Assembly: GCF_029946505.1 (NCBI RefSeq)
Contig: NZ_JARZHG010000001.1
Span: 806,001 to 870,000, forward strand
Length of the DNA: 64,000 nucleotides
Direction: 5' to 3'
Source: Polyangium sp. y55x31
GTDB taxonomy: Bacteria; Myxococcota_A; Polyangia; Polyangiales; Polyangiaceae
Under the pieces are notes generated by a model. That model saw nothing but the letters and a program-made list of their open reading frames with translations. It ran no database searches and was not told where the DNA came from. Positions 16,148 to 25,452 of this stretch are shown piece by piece. The position numbers were made by a program, and so were the translations under genes. Every line of letters starts with the position of its first letter. Within the stretch, counting starts at the first letter, position 1.

Positions 16148-18195
16148 TCGGCCTCGGCCGCGTCCTCCGCCAAGAGCCTCGACCAGAAAGCCTTCACCTC
16201 GTCGAGGCGCTCGGTGCGCGCGGCCGGCGGCAGCCCGTCGAGCAGGAGCGCGCCGTAGCCGCGCGTCCGTACCCGTCGATCCAGGATCGTCACGATCCCG
16301 CGATCCTGCCGCGTGCGGATCAGCCGTCCGAACCCTTGCTTCAGCGTGATCGCCGCCTGCGGCACCGTGTACGTCGCGAACGGCGAGTGCCCCGCCTGCT
16401 CGATCGCCTGCGACCGCGCGACGACCACGGGATCCGTGGGGACGGCGAACGGGATCTTGTCGATCACCACGAGCCGGAGCGCGTCGCCCGGCACGTCGAC
16501 GCCTTCCCAGAAGCTCATCGTGGCCACGAGGACCGCGTGATGCGCGGCGCGGAACTTCGAGAGCAACATCCGCTTCGGCGCTTGCCCCTGCACCATGAGC
16601 GGCCCCGGCACCCTTCCTGCGAGCGCGCGGCCGAGCGCGGCCATGGAACGGTTGGAGGTGCAAAGAACGAACGCTCCGCCTCCCACGATGTTCACGAGCT
16701 CCACGATCCGATCGGCCGACGCCGCGAGGAACGTGGGCTCCGAGACCTCCGGCAGATCCCGCGGCGTGTAGAGCAACGCGCGCGAGGCGTAGTCGAACGG
16801 CGAAGGCACGACGAGCTCGTCGACCGGCACCGTGACGCGCTCGTCGAGGCCGAGGCGCGTGCGCAGAAATCGAAAGTCCCCTGCCTTCGCGGTCATCGTC
16901 GCGCTCGTCAGCACCACGCCGCCGATCCGCTCGAACACGCCTTCGCGAAAGAGCCAGCCGACGTCCACGGCCGACGCGCCCACCGACACGGAGCGCGCGC
17001 GCACCTCGACCCACGTCACCTGGCCCGACTTGCCGTCGACGATCTTCGCCGCGTCCGCGCGGAGCGTCTCCGCGCGTGTGCCCACGAGCCCGACCGCCTC
17101 CGTGATCGCGTGCGCCGACGCGTACCCCGCGAGCGCTTCGAGCGCCTCGTCGAAGCGGTGATACGCCTCGACGAGCTCACCCGCCCACACCTCGCGCCGC
17201 AGCTCCACGCGCCCCTCGCGCGCGGCATCGCCCCCGACCTTCGCGATCGCCCCAAAAAACCGATCCGCCGCCTCGCGCACGATCGCCACGATCGCGGTCC
17301 CCTCCCCTCGCCCGAGGATCCGATCGGCGAGCCCGCTCGCGATGAAGGCGCGATCGGCGTCGCGCAACATCGAGTCGACGCGTGATCCGGAGATGCGCGT
17401 GCCGAAAAACTCGGTCGCGATGTCTTCGAGCTCGTGCGCCTCGTCGAAGATCACCGCGTCGTACGGCGGCAGCGCGCCCGCGCCGGGGACGTTGCCGCGA
17501 CCGAGCTTGAGCGAGAGATCCGCGAAGAAGAGGTGGTGGTTCACCACGAGTACGCGCGCCTCTTCGGCCTCGCGTTTCATGCGCGTGACGAAGCATTTTT
17601 CGAAGAACGGGCACGCCGAGCCGATACGCGTCTCGCTCGACGAGCACACCTCGCGCCGGATCGGATCCGACTCGGCGAGCGTGACGAGCTCCGCGAGATC
17701 ACCGACCTCGGTCTCCCGCGCCCACGCCTCCACGACGGGCAGCGAGCGCGAGATGCCCGCGTCGTGGTGCGACTCGGGGCTCGTTCGGAGCTCATCGAAG
17801 CGCCGCAAGCAGAGGTAGTTGCCGAGCCCCTTCACGAGCGCCGCCGACACGCGAAGCCCGAGGTACTCCGCGACAAGCGGCAGATCCTTGGCGAAGATTT
17901 GTTCTTCGAGCGCCTTCGTCGCCGTGGAGATCACGACCTTGCGGCCGCTCAGGATCGCCGGGACCAGGTACGCGAGCGTCTTGCCCGTGCCCGTGCCCGC
18001 CTCGCAGAGCAGCACGCGATCTTCGTCGAGCGCGCGCTCGACCGCGTCGGCCATCGCGAGCTGCCCCTCGCGATCCTCGTAGCCCTCGAACGCGCGCGCG
18101 AGCGGCCCCTGCGGCCCGAGCAGCCGGCGCGCACGCCCTTCCCTCGCTGGTGTTTCGTGCCCCTCGTCGGCCTCGACGTCGTCGTCGTCGCGCAC
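16144..18195 (-). CDS. dinG: DinG/XPD-family ATP-dependent DNA helicase
   Basis: 683-residue superfamily 2 helicase. Walker A AGTGTGKT is at residues 66-73 and the Walker B DEAH box at 251-254. Between them lie four Cys residues (C129, C184, C195, C201) spaced like the iron-sulfur cluster of XPD/DinG helicases. C-terminal motif VI reads QGFGRLIRTRQDRG. Such 5'-3' helicases unwind R-loops, D-loops and repair intermediates. The start is GTG at 18195, sharing one base with the TAG stop of the upstream gene, so translation is probably coupled. Symbol by family; DinG and YoaA types cannot be separated here. Confidence 0.92.
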   Translation of the reverse strand: MRDDDDVEADEGHETPAREGRARRLLGPQGPLARAFEGYEDREGQLAMADAVERALDEDRVLLCEAGTGTGKTLAYLVPAILSGRKVVISTATKALEEQIFAKDLPLVAEYLGLRVSAALVKGLGNYLCLRRFDELRTSPESHHDAGISRSLPVVEAWARETEVGDLAELVTLAESDPIRREVCSSSETRIGSACPFFEKCFVTRMKREAEEARVLVVNHHLFFADLSLKLGRGNVPGAGALPPYDAVIFDEAHELEDIATEFFGTRISGSRVDSMLRDADRAFIASGLADRILGRGEGTAIVAIVREAADRFFGAIAKVGGDAAREGRVELRREVWAGELVEAYHRFDEALEALAGYASAHAITEAVGLVGTRAETLRADAAKIVDGKSGQVTWVEVRARSVSVGASAVDVGWLFREGVFERIGGVVLTSATMTAKAGDFRFLRTRLGLDERVTVPVDELVVPSPFDYASRALLYTPRDLPEVSEPTFLAASADRIVELVNIVGGGAFVLCTSNRSMAALGRALAGRVPGPLMVQGQAPKRMLLSKFRAAHHAVLVATMSFWEGVDVPGDALRLVVIDKIPFAVPTDPVVVARSQAIEQAGHSPFATYTVPQAAITLKQGFGRLIRTRQDRGIVTILDRRVRTRGYGALLLDGLPPAARTERLDEVKAFWSRLLAEDAAEAD

Positions 18196-18620
18196 TACGA
18201 CCGCGACGCCGCCTTCTCGAGCGAGAGCGCGAAGCCGACCTCGGTCATCGCCTCGTCGAGCCCCGCCACGCGCTTCTCGAAGGAGACCTCGAACCAGCTA
18301 TCGAGCGTGCGCTCCTCGTCGCTCGGGTCTGGCAGGCGCGTGATCTGCGTCCCGACCTCGTGATACCCGCGCTCCTCTGCAGCGACGGCGAGCCCGCGCG
18401 CGCGCTCGAACATCGCGTCGTCCGGGTCGTGCGGGAAATCGCTGCGTTGCGCGCGCAGCACGAGGCCCACCGCGACCTCGCTCGCGTGCACGCGTACGCC
18501 CGAGTCCATGATGAGGTTCTCCCGCGCGCGCTCGGCGACGTGTACGACGTCACCGCGCGTGCGGTACACCTCGAACCCTGCGGCAATCAAAGCTTTTTTG
18601 ACTTCGGCCGGGGTCGGCAT
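18195..18620 (-). CDS. Small conserved hypothetical protein
   Basis: 141 residues beginning MPTPAEVKKALIAAGFEVYR. I chose this ATG because the frame further upstream would run back to the PilZ gene with no recognisable sequence. No signal peptide or membrane segment. The N-terminal part, with LIAAGFEVYRTRGDVVHVAE, looks like a short alpha/beta fold, followed by charged helices. It lies between the PilZ gene (26 bases upstream) and the helicase gene (one-base overlap), so the three probably form a transcript. Function not recognised. Confidence 0.7.
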   Translation of the reverse strand: MPTPAEVKKALIAAGFEVYRTRGDVVHVAERARENLIMDSGVRVHASEVAVGLVLRAQRSDFPHDPDDAMFERARGLAVAAEERGYHEVGTQITRLPDPSDEERTLDSWFEVSFEKRVAGLDEAMTEVGFALSLEKAASRS

Positions 18621-18646
18621 CGTCCGATCGTTCCGGGCCCCCCAGA

Positions 18647-19024
18647 TTATTTGGACCGGGCCCAAGGCTCGCAACTTCGTGGAGAAACGTCAAGGGGCCG
18701 CTCGGGCTCGCGTGTCGCCTGTGCGTCGAGGAACGCGAGCCCGACGATCGCGCCGCCGAGCTCCTCCTGGATCCAGACGACCCGGCCGGATCGCGACCCC
18801 TCGTCACCGAGGCCCACCTCGAAGCACTCGCCGAGCCCCACGGACTCGTCGAGGATCGCGCGCAAACCGCCCAGGCTGATGTTGAGCGCGAAGCCGTGCA
18901 CCTCCCTCTCCCCGCGACGGAACACCACCCGCTCGGTGAACGGGCGGCGCGCCGAGGCGCGGCGGCCGAACGCGGCCACGGACGGAGGAGCGCACTGGGT
19001 CGGCGTCAAAGAGCGGCGTTTCAC
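18647..19024 (-). CDS. PilZ domain protein (likely c-di-GMP receptor)
   Basis: 125 residues forming little more than one PilZ domain. The N-terminal arginine motif (FGRRASARRPF, of the RxxxR type) and the downstream NISLGGLRA, matching (D/N)xSxxG, are the two c-di-GMP contact motifs of the family. The remaining sequence is beta-barrel-like (RVVWIQEELGGAIVGLAFL). Single-domain PilZ proteins act as cytosolic adaptors that change partner activity when c-di-GMP rises. No c-di-GMP synthase is adjacent. First gene of a probable operon with the small unknown protein and the helicase. Confidence 0.85.
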   Translation of the reverse strand: MKRRSLTPTQCAPPSVAAFGRRASARRPFTERVVFRRGEREVHGFALNISLGGLRAILDESVGLGECFEVGLGDEGSRSGRVVWIQEELGGAIVGLAFLDAQATREPERPLDVSPRSCEPWARSK

Positions 19025-19100
19025 GAGGCTCGGGAGCGTAGCAGCGAGCCTCGTGTTGTCAGCCTACGTACGGGGTTTTCCTGCTGGGTTCGCCCGGGCC

Positions 19101-19607
19101 TCAGTGCGTGGCGTTCGGGGCGTGACCGCTCGAACCGTCGTCGGGCTCCTGGTAGACCGGCGCGGGCTCGAGGACGTTGAGCTGATCACGCTTCAGCTTC
19201 AGGCCTTTGTCCGAGAAGAACAGGTCGTTCTCGTCGAGGCGCGAGCGAACGCGGCCGATGAACAGGATCGGGTCGCCCTCGCGGGTGTAGCCGAGCTGGA
19301 CGATCGCGCCTTTCGGCCACGAGCCGCCGTCGAAGGTGAGCTCACGGCGCAGCGTGTAAAACCCTTCGGGCGTGAGCTTCTTCAACGTGCCCGCCCAGTT
19401 GAGGCCGCGGAACTCGATGCCCGGGCCGTGGAAATGCCAGCGGTTGTGGATGTTGTGGTCGGGCGTGATGATCTGAGGAAGGCCGCTGTCCGAGTGATTG
19501 TGGAAATACACGATCGTGTTGGCAGGGACCTTCTGCTCGTTGCCCGGAAGCGGCTGCGACGTCAGGTAGAGCCCGCAATCCGGCAGCATGTTTTTCGGTG
19601 TGGCCAT
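19101..19607 (-). CDS. Hypothetical cytosolic protein
   Basis: 168 residues without signal peptide or membrane segments. The sequence is rich in His and aromatic residues in the middle (VYFHNHSDSGLPQ, NRWHFHGPGIEF) and has a beta-rich second half (GAIVQLGYTREGDPILFIGR). The clustered His residues suggest a cupin-like or metal-binding fold, but no defined family motif is seen. The C-terminus is polar and ends NATH. It is divergent from the foldase gene and separated by 76 bases from the PilZ gene, so probably its own unit. Function unknown. Confidence 0.75.
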   Translation of the reverse strand: MATPKNMLPDCGLYLTSQPLPGNEQKVPANTIVYFHNHSDSGLPQIITPDHNIHNRWHFHGPGIEFRGLNWAGTLKKLTPEGFYTLRRELTFDGGSWPKGAIVQLGYTREGDPILFIGRVRSRLDENDLFFSDKGLKLKRDQLNVLEPAPVYQEPDDGSSGHAPNATH

Positions 19608-19771
19608 GGGACCCGGAGCTTACTCATCACGCGCCGGGCGGTCGAGCCGTTCGACGTGGCCAAAGGAGCCCTTCCGCCAGCGCCTCTCACTTGAAGTCGT
19701 GCTATGCCGGGGCCTCGTTGATCCCGTGCGAGGATTCTGACCTCGCCACGCTGGATGCGGAGCTCGAGCAC

Positions 19772-21556
19772 GTGAACAAGTTGACAAGCATCCTGGGCGG
19801 CTTCGCCGTCATCGCCATCGCCCTCGTCTTCATCGTCCAGTTCCGGCCGAACGCATCGCAGCAGATGGTCGAGACCGCGAGGTGCGCCGTGGAGATCCGC
19901 GGAGCGTGCATCTCGTCGGGCCATTACTGGGCCTCGTACCGCATGCTCGCTCCGCGCGGCGCCGACCAGGAGTGGTTGCGCCAGCGCAACCTCCGCAAGA
20001 TCACGGCCGAGGGTCTGGTCGAACGGCAGCTCTTGAACGAGGACGCGAAGCGGCTCGGGATCACCATCTCGGACGACGAGCTCAACGCCGAGCTCACCTC
20101 GGGCCGGATGCACGTCTCGATGCCCGTCTCGCCCGTCACGATGCCCGACGGCCGCGTCGTCGATCCCCGCGGCGCCGCGTACATGGGCATGGGCGGCCCG
20201 ATGCTCCGCTACCTGAACGTCAAGAATCGGCAGACCGGAAAGTTCGACCTCAAAGCATATGAGCGCGAGGTCCGCATGGTCGCCAAGATGAGCCCGCAGG
20301 AGTTCCGCGAGTACCAGAAGGAAGAGATCATCGCGGCGCGCATGCGTGATCTCGTCCGCTCGCGCGCGGTCGTGGGCGAGGCCGAGGCGTTCGCGCGGTA
20401 CAACCAGGACAAGTCGACGGCCACCGTCTCCTACGTCCGGCTCGACAAGCGCTTCTTCGCGGATCTCGTGGCCGACAAGTCGCAGAAGGCGATCGACGCG
20501 TGGGTCGCGCTGAACAAGGAGGAGGAGGAGCGCCAGTGGAACTCGCGCAAGTCCTCGTACCTGCCCGAGTGCCGCGTGACGCGTCACATCCTCGCGAAGA
20601 TCGATCAGGACAACGCCGATCCCGCCGACGCGAAGGCGAAGGCCAAGGAGAAGATCGAGCAGGCGAAGGCGCGGCTCGACAAGGGCGAGAGCTTCGCCGA
20701 CGTGGCCCGCGCGATGAGCGAGGACGGCAGCGCGGAGCGCGGCGGCCTGCTCGGCTGTGTGACGAAGGGCAAAATGGTAAAACCCTTCGAGGACGCGATG
20801 CTCAAGGCCGAGCCCGGCAAGGTGACGGACATCGTCGAGAGCGAGTTCGGTTATCACCTCGTCCTCGTCGACAAGGTCGCGAAGGATCTCGAGGCCGAGG
20901 CCGTGGGCCGCGCCGAGGTCGACGAGGATCTCTACCTCAAGTTCGAGACCGAGCGCCTGACGGCCGAGGCCGCGAAGGCGATCCTCGCGGCGGTGAAGGG
21001 CGGCAAGACGCTCGACCAGGCCGTCGATACCTACCTCTCCGAGCTCGAAGCGAAGCTCGCCACGAAGGACGAGAAGAAGGACGGCAAGGCCAAGAAGGAC
21101 GACAAGAAGAAGGACGACACGAAGGACGAGGCGAAGAAGGACGAGGCCGCGGCCGAGTCGCCCGTGCGCAAGCATCCGCAGCGCCCCGTCGTGGAGTCGA
21201 GCCTTCCGTTCAACGCTTCGGGCAGCCCGATCCCCGGCATGATGCCGGGCTCGAACGCCGCGACCGCGGCCTTCAAGCTGGAGAAGCCGGGCGACGCCGC
21301 GGACGAGATCGTCCAGCTCTTCACCGGCTACGCCGTGATGGTCCTCAAGGAGAAGAAGCCCGCCTCGAAGGAGGACTGGGAGAAGGATCGCCCGGCGTTC
21401 ATGGCCCAGTTCCGCGAGGAGAAGCAGGAGGACGCGCTCGTCGCTTACATCTCGCGCCTGCGCAACACGCTCGGGACGGAGATCAAGTTCGGCGGCGCCG
21501 AGTTCACGACCGAAGCGAAGCCGCCCAAGGATGGCGCCGAGGACTTCGGAGAGTAG
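19772..21556 (+). CDS. SurA/PpiD-like peptidyl-prolyl isomerase
   Basis: 594 residues. An N-terminal membrane anchor (SILGGFAVIAIALVFIVQF) leads into a SurA-N-type helical chaperone region (about 45-240) and a parvulin/PpiC domain (about 255-370: CRVTRHILAKI, FADVARAMSEDGSAERGGLL, GYHLVLVDKV). A Lys/Asp-rich stretch near residues 430-465 looks unstructured and precedes a second short SurA-like segment. I prefer GTG 19772 because it puts the anchor at the N-terminus and has GGAG 9 bases upstream; the frame is open further upstream to 19598 but that part is not protein-like. Likely an envelope foldase anchored in the inner membrane, facing the periplasm. Confidence 0.85.
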   Translation: MNKLTSILGGFAVIAIALVFIVQFRPNASQQMVETARCAVEIRGACISSGHYWASYRMLAPRGADQEWLRQRNLRKITAEGLVERQLLNEDAKRLGITISDDELNAELTSGRMHVSMPVSPVTMPDGRVVDPRGAAYMGMGGPMLRYLNVKNRQTGKFDLKAYEREVRMVAKMSPQEFREYQKEEIIAARMRDLVRSRAVVGEAEAFARYNQDKSTATVSYVRLDKRFFADLVADKSQKAIDAWVALNKEEEERQWNSRKSSYLPECRVTRHILAKIDQDNADPADAKAKAKEKIEQAKARLDKGESFADVARAMSEDGSAERGGLLGCVTKGKMVKPFEDAMLKAEPGKVTDIVESEFGYHLVLVDKVAKDLEAEAVGRAEVDEDLYLKFETERLTAEAAKAILAAVKGGKTLDQAVDTYLSELEAKLATKDEKKDGKAKKDDKKKDDTKDEAKKDEAAAESPVRKHPQRPVVESSLPFNASGSPIPGMMPGSNAATAAFKLEKPGDAADEIVQLFTGYAVMVLKEKKPASKEDWEKDRPAFMAQFREEKQEDALVAYISRLRNTLGTEIKFGGAEFTTEAKPPKDGAEDFGE

Positions 21557-21591
21557 CGGAACGGGTCCGAATGCATCATTCGTGAGGGCGG

Positions 21592-22875
21592 ATGCTGATC
21601 CACCAAGACCTCGTCCTCCCGAACGGGCTGCCTCTCGTCATCGTCCCGCAGCCGAGCGTGCACCGCGCGGTCGCGGCGCTCTTCCTGCGCACGGGCTCCC
21701 GCTTCGAGACATCCAAGACCAACGGGATCTCGCATTTCCTGGAGCACATGGTCTTCCGGGGGACGAAGGACCTCCCTTCGGCCCACGCGCAGGCCCTCGC
21801 GTTCGAGCGGCTCGGCGGCACGCTCTACGCCGCGACCTACGTGGATCACGGCGTGATGAGCATCTCCGTGCCACCGCGGAACTTCGAGCAGGTGATCTCG
21901 CTGCTCGGAGAGGTGACGACGGATCCGCGCTTCTCGGACCTCGAGATCGAGCGCGGGATCGTGCGCGAGGAGATCCTCGAAGACCTCGACGACGACGGCC
22001 GGATCATCGACGCGGACAACCTCGCGCGCGCCCTGATGTACCAGGATCACCCGCTCGGCTACACGATCACGGGCGGGCTCGACACGCTCGCGCTCTTCGA
22101 CGCGCCGATGCTGCGCGCCCACCACGCGCGGCACTACACCGCGTCGAACGCGGTCCTCTGCCTCGCGGGCAACCTCGATCCGGATCGCGTGATCAAGGCG
22201 GCGGAGCGCGCCTTCGCCGCGATGCCGAAGGGCAGCCGCATCCAGGCGTCGCCTCCGCCGAACGGCCAGAAGAAGCCGCGTTTTTCGTTCGTCGAGAACC
22301 AGTCGAGCCAGACGGAGCTGCGCGTCGCGTTCCGCGCGGTGAGCGAAAAGGACAAGCTCGAGCCGAGCGTGGAGATGCTCCTGCGCGTGCTCGACGACGG
22401 CATGTCGACGCGCCTCTACGAGCGGATCTGCGACCGGCTCGGCCTCTGTTACGACGTCTCGGGCATGTTCGAGGCGTACGAGGACGACGGCGTCGTCGAC
22501 ATCGCTGCGGGCGCGGCGCACGAGCGCGCGACCGTGGTGCTGAAGGAGATTTTCGCCCTCGTGCACGAGCTCGCGTCGCACGGGCCCACGCCCGAGGAGC
22601 TCGACAAGGCGAAGAACCGTCACCTCTGGTCCGTCGAGGCGATGCTCGACGACGCCGAGGCCGTGGCGAGCTTCTACGGCCTCGCCGCCTTCGCGAACAT
22701 CGCGCGGACGCCGATGGCGCGGCACGAGGAGCTCGCGAGCGTCACGGTCGCCGACGTGCGGGATGCCGCCCAGCGGGTATTCCGTCCCGAGCGGATGAGC
22801 ACGATCGCGGTGGGCCTGCTCAGCCGCGCCGAAGAGGGGCGGATGGAGCGGGCGGTCAAGGGATTCGGGGGATAA
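21592..22875 (+). CDS. M16-family zinc peptidase
   Basis: 427 residues, the size of a single M16 subunit pair. The inverted zinc motif HxxEH is present as H48-F-L-E51-H52, and the third metal ligand is expected in the segment ERGIVREEILED (E127/E128), about 76 residues later as in pitrilysin and processing peptidases. The C-terminal half (about 220-420) is the second M16 domain with TRLYERICDRLGLCYDV. No signal peptide. It follows the foldase gene by 35 bases on the same strand and may share its transcript. Substrates of bacterial M16B enzymes are mostly unknown. Confidence 0.93.
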   Translation: MLIHQDLVLPNGLPLVIVPQPSVHRAVAALFLRTGSRFETSKTNGISHFLEHMVFRGTKDLPSAHAQALAFERLGGTLYAATYVDHGVMSISVPPRNFEQVISLLGEVTTDPRFSDLEIERGIVREEILEDLDDDGRIIDADNLARALMYQDHPLGYTITGGLDTLALFDAPMLRAHHARHYTASNAVLCLAGNLDPDRVIKAAERAFAAMPKGSRIQASPPPNGQKKPRFSFVENQSSQTELRVAFRAVSEKDKLEPSVEMLLRVLDDGMSTRLYERICDRLGLCYDVSGMFEAYEDDGVVDIAAGAAHERATVVLKEIFALVHELASHGPTPEELDKAKNRHLWSVEAMLDDAEAVASFYGLAAFANIARTPMARHEELASVTVADVRDAAQRVFRPERMSTIAVGLLSRAEEGRMERAVKGFGG

Positions 22876-22916
22876 CGCACCAAAACGGAGGCGCGTGAAG
22901 GGCAAAAGCGGGCGTC

Positions 22917-22940
22917 ATTATTGAAGTGATTATCGAAGCG
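22917..22940 (+). promoter_or_regulatory. Tandem 12-bp direct repeat, candidate operator
   Basis: ATTATTGAAGTG is followed directly by ATTATCGAAGCG (10 of 12 identical). The block is AT-rich in an otherwise GC-rich setting and sits 21 bases upstream of the promoter of the ArsR-methyltransferase/ahcY operon. A regulator site is inferred, not shown. Confidence 0.4.
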
Positions 22941-22960
22941 GGAGGTCGGGACGGATCGTT

Positions 22961-22993
22961 CTTGCATGCATGCGCATGAACGCATATAGCAAG
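22961..22993 (+). promoter_or_regulatory. Promoter within an inverted repeat, ahead of the ahcY operon
   Basis: TTGCAT (22962-22967), a 17-base spacer and TATAGC (22985-22990) form a good sigma-70-type promoter. The same bases form an imperfect inverted repeat: CTTGC...ATGCG on the left and CGCAT...GCAAG on the right around CATGAA. Transcription would start at about the GTG/ATG of the regulator, giving a leaderless mRNA. A dimeric repressor bound here would block the promoter. Confidence 0.5.
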
Positions 22994-22997
22994 AGAC

Positions 22998-24050
22998 GTG
23001 ATGCACGACCCGACGGGCCCGAGCGGGCGTCTGCCCTCGGACGCCGCGAGTCGGTGGGAGCTCTACCGGCTCCTCGCCGATCCGGTGCGCCCGCGGCTGC
23101 TCGCGCTGGCCGCAGCCGAGGAGCTCGGCGTCGGGGAGCTGTCGGAGCTGCTCCGGGAAGGTCAGCCGAAGATCTCACGGCACGCGGCAGCGCTCCGCGA
23201 CGCGGGCCTTTTGCTCGCGCGCAAGCAAGGCACGTGGACGCTGCTGCGTCTCTCGCCGGGCGCCGCGACGGATCCGGTCGTGGCCGACGCAGTGCGGGCC
23301 GGGACCGCGGCCTGCGAGGCCGACGGGACGATGGAGCGGATCGGCGAAGTGATCGCCGGTCGCGACGCCGCGACCCGGGAGTTTTTCGCGCGCGGTGGGA
23401 GGCCCGTGCGGTCCGGGCCGCCGCTCGAGCTGGGTGCGTATCTCGCCGCGATCGCGCCGCTTCTTCCGCATCGAGCCCTCGCGATCGACGTGGGCACGGG
23501 TGACGGCGCGCTGCTCGAAGTGCTGTCTCCGCTCTTCGAACGCGTCATCGCGGTGGATCGCGCCGAGGCGCAGCTCACGCTCGCAGAAGAGCGCATCCGC
23601 CGGCACGAGCTCGCGAACGTGGAGCTCGTGCAGGGCGAATACGACGCGCCCGAGCTCCGCGCGCGCGTCGAGTCGCGGGCGGGTGACGCCGGCGGCGCGG
23701 ACGTGGTCTTCGCCGCGCGCGTCCTGCACCACGCGCCCAAGCCCGCACGCGCGATGGCCGCGCTCATGAACCTCGCGCGGCCGAACGGCGGCGCGGTGTG
23801 CGTCATCGACTACGAGGCGCACGACGATCAGGCCCTCTGCGAGCAGGAGGCCGATCTCTGGCAAGGCTTCGATCCCGAGACGCTGCGGCGGATGGCCGTG
23901 GACGCGGGTCTCGTGGACGTGACGATTCGCCGTCTCCCGCGCGCCTGGCAGGGAGACGGCCCGGACAGGCACCTCGTCTGGCAGCTCCTGGTCGGTCGGC
24001 GCAGCGAGGAATCCACAGGGACCGCCGAGAACAGCAAGAGGACACGATGA
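22998..24050 (+). CDS. ArsR-family regulator fused to SAM methyltransferase (SahR-like)
   Basis: 350 residues. Residues about 15-85 are an ArsR winged helix ([20 protein letters not shown], recognition helix [17 protein letters not shown]). Residues about 150-310 are a class I SAM-binding fold with motif [16 protein letters not shown], the acidic residue VDRAE, and [14 protein letters not shown]. ArsR-methyltransferase fusions next to ahcY belong to the SahR group, which senses S-adenosylhomocysteine and controls the methionine cycle. The stop overlaps the ahcY start (ATGA), so the two are co-translated. The start may be GTG 22998 or ATG 23001; no Shine-Dalgarno is present, consistent with a leaderless message. 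Confidence 0.85.
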   Translation: MMHDPTGPSGRLPSDAASRWELYRLLADPVRPRLLALAAAEELGVGELSELLREGQPKISRHAAALRDAGLLLARKQGTWTLLRLSPGAATDPVVADAVRAGTAACEADGTMERIGEVIAGRDAATREFFARGGRPVRSGPPLELGAYLAAIAPLLPHRALAIDVGTGDGALLEVLSPLFERVIAVDRAEAQLTLAEERIRRHELANVELVQGEYDAPELRARVESRAGDAGGADVVFAARVLHHAPKPARAMAALMNLARPNGGAVCVIDYEAHDDQALCEQEADLWQGFDPETLRRMAVDAGLVDVTIRRLPRAWQGDGPDRHLVWQLLVGRRSEESTGTAENSKRTR

Positions 24051-25357
24051 GCGAAAAACCCCGCTTCAAGGTCGCCGATCTCAGCCTCGCCGACTGGGGC
24101 CGCAAGGAGATCCGCATCGCCGAGAAGGAGATGCCCGGCCTCATGGCGCTGCGCGCCGAGTACGGCAAGCAGAAGCCCCTCGCCGGCGCCCGCATCGCAG
24201 GCTGCCTGCACATGACCATCCAGACCGCGGTCCTGATCGAGACCTTGCGCGAGCTCGGCGCCGAGGTGACCTGGACGAGCTGCAACATCTACTCGACGCA
24301 GGATCACGCGGCCGCCGCGATCGCTGCGACGGGCGTGCCCGTCTTCGCCTGGAAGGGCGAGACGCTCGAGGAGTACGACTGGTGCATCGAGCAGCAGCTC
24401 TACGCCTTCGAGGGCGGCAAAGGCCCGAACATGATCCTCGACGACGGCGGGGACCTGACCACGATGGTTCACGAAAAATACCCGCAGCTCTTCGAGGGCC
24501 CGGATCCGGTCCGCGGCATCAGCGAGGAGACGACGACGGGCGTGAACCGGCTCTACGACATGCACCGCAAGGGCCTGCTCCGCGTGCCTTCGTTCAACGT
24601 GAACAACTCGGTCACGAAGTCGAAGTTCGACAACCTCTACGGCTGCCGCGAGTCGCTCGGCGACGGCATCAAGCGCGCGACGGACGTGATGTTCGCGGGC
24701 AAGGTCGCGGTCGTCTGCGGCTACGGCGACGTCGGCAAGGGCTGCGCGCAGTCGCTGCGTGGGCTCGGCGCGCGCGTCATCATTACCGAGATCGACCCGA
24801 TCTGCGCGCTCCAGGCCGCGATGGAGGGCTACGAGGTGCGCACGCTCGAGTCGGTCGCGCACGTCGCCGACATCTTCGTCACCGCGACAGGCTGCAAGGA
24901 CGTCGTCCGCGGCGAGCACATGCTGCGGATGAAGGACGAGGCGATCCTCTGCAACATCGGGCACTTCGACTCCGAGATCCAGATCGCGTGGCTCGAGTCG
25001 AACCCCGAGATCAAAGAGGAGAACATCAAGCCGCAGGTCGACCACTTCATCTTCCCCGACGGCAAGCGCCTCATCGTGCTCGCCCGCGGCCGGCTGGTGA
25101 ACCTCGGCTGCGCCACGGGCCACCCGTCGTTCGTGATGTCGACCTCGTTCTCGAACCAGGTCCTCGCCCAGATTGCGCTCTGGACCGAGAAGTACCCCCT
25201 CGGCGTGCACCTGCTCCCGAAGAAGCTCGACGAGAAGGTCGCCGCGCTGCACCTCGCCAAGCTCGGCGTGGAGCTCACGCAGCTCACGAAGGATCAAGCC
25301 GACTACATCGGCGTGCCCGTCGAGGGCCCCTTCAAGCCCGAGAACTACCGGTACTGA
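24047..25357 (+). CDS. ahcY: Adenosylhomocysteinase
   Basis: 436 residues, full length for the short bacterial form. It hydrolyses S-adenosylhomocysteine to adenosine and homocysteine, clearing the inhibitor left by methyltransferases. The NAD-binding loop GYGDVGKG is at residues 225-232, and the substrate region contains HMTIQTA (His55), [15 protein letters not shown] and the catalytic pair in SVTKSKFDN (Lys191, Asp195). The C-terminus ends in the typical KPENYRY, whose Lys/Tyr reach into the neighbouring subunit's NAD site. Translation is coupled to the SahR-like regulator, and a strong terminator follows. Confidence 0.98.
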   Translation: MSEKPRFKVADLSLADWGRKEIRIAEKEMPGLMALRAEYGKQKPLAGARIAGCLHMTIQTAVLIETLRELGAEVTWTSCNIYSTQDHAAAAIAATGVPVFAWKGETLEEYDWCIEQQLYAFEGGKGPNMILDDGGDLTTMVHEKYPQLFEGPDPVRGISEETTTGVNRLYDMHRKGLLRVPSFNVNNSVTKSKFDNLYGCRESLGDGIKRATDVMFAGKVAVVCGYGDVGKGCAQSLRGLGARVIITEIDPICALQAAMEGYEVRTLESVAHVADIFVTATGCKDVVRGEHMLRMKDEAILCNIGHFDSEIQIAWLESNPEIKEENIKPQVDHFIFPDGKRLIVLARGRLVNLGCATGHPSFVMSTSFSNQVLAQIALWTEKYPLGVHLLPKKLDEKVAALHLAKLGVELTQLTKDQADYIGVPVEGPFKPENYRY

Positions 25358-25366
25358 CGGACGAGC

Positions 25367-25408
25367 ACCGCGGCGCATCCTCCCCGGGTGCGCCGCGGTT
25401 TGTCCCTT
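25367..25408 (+). terminator. Intrinsic terminator after ahcY
   Basis: A perfect 11-bp stem, ACCGCGGCGCA (25367-25377) with TGCGCCGCGGT (25389-25399), an 11-base loop, then TTGTCCCTT. Confidence 0.75.
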
Positions 25409-25452
25409 CCATCGGGCCCGGATCCGCCCGCCTCCCGTGGTATGAACGCGGC

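Noticed and set aside
22876-22997. SAH riboswitch ahead of ahcY operon
   Set aside because: The conserved SAH-riboswitch core is absent, and the expected transcription start leaves no room for a leader.
24382-25452. Upstream extension of the aldolase-dehydrogenase frame across ahcY
   Set aside because: The extension runs in another frame through a fully recognised ahcY and has Arg/Pro-rich, non-protein-like sequence.
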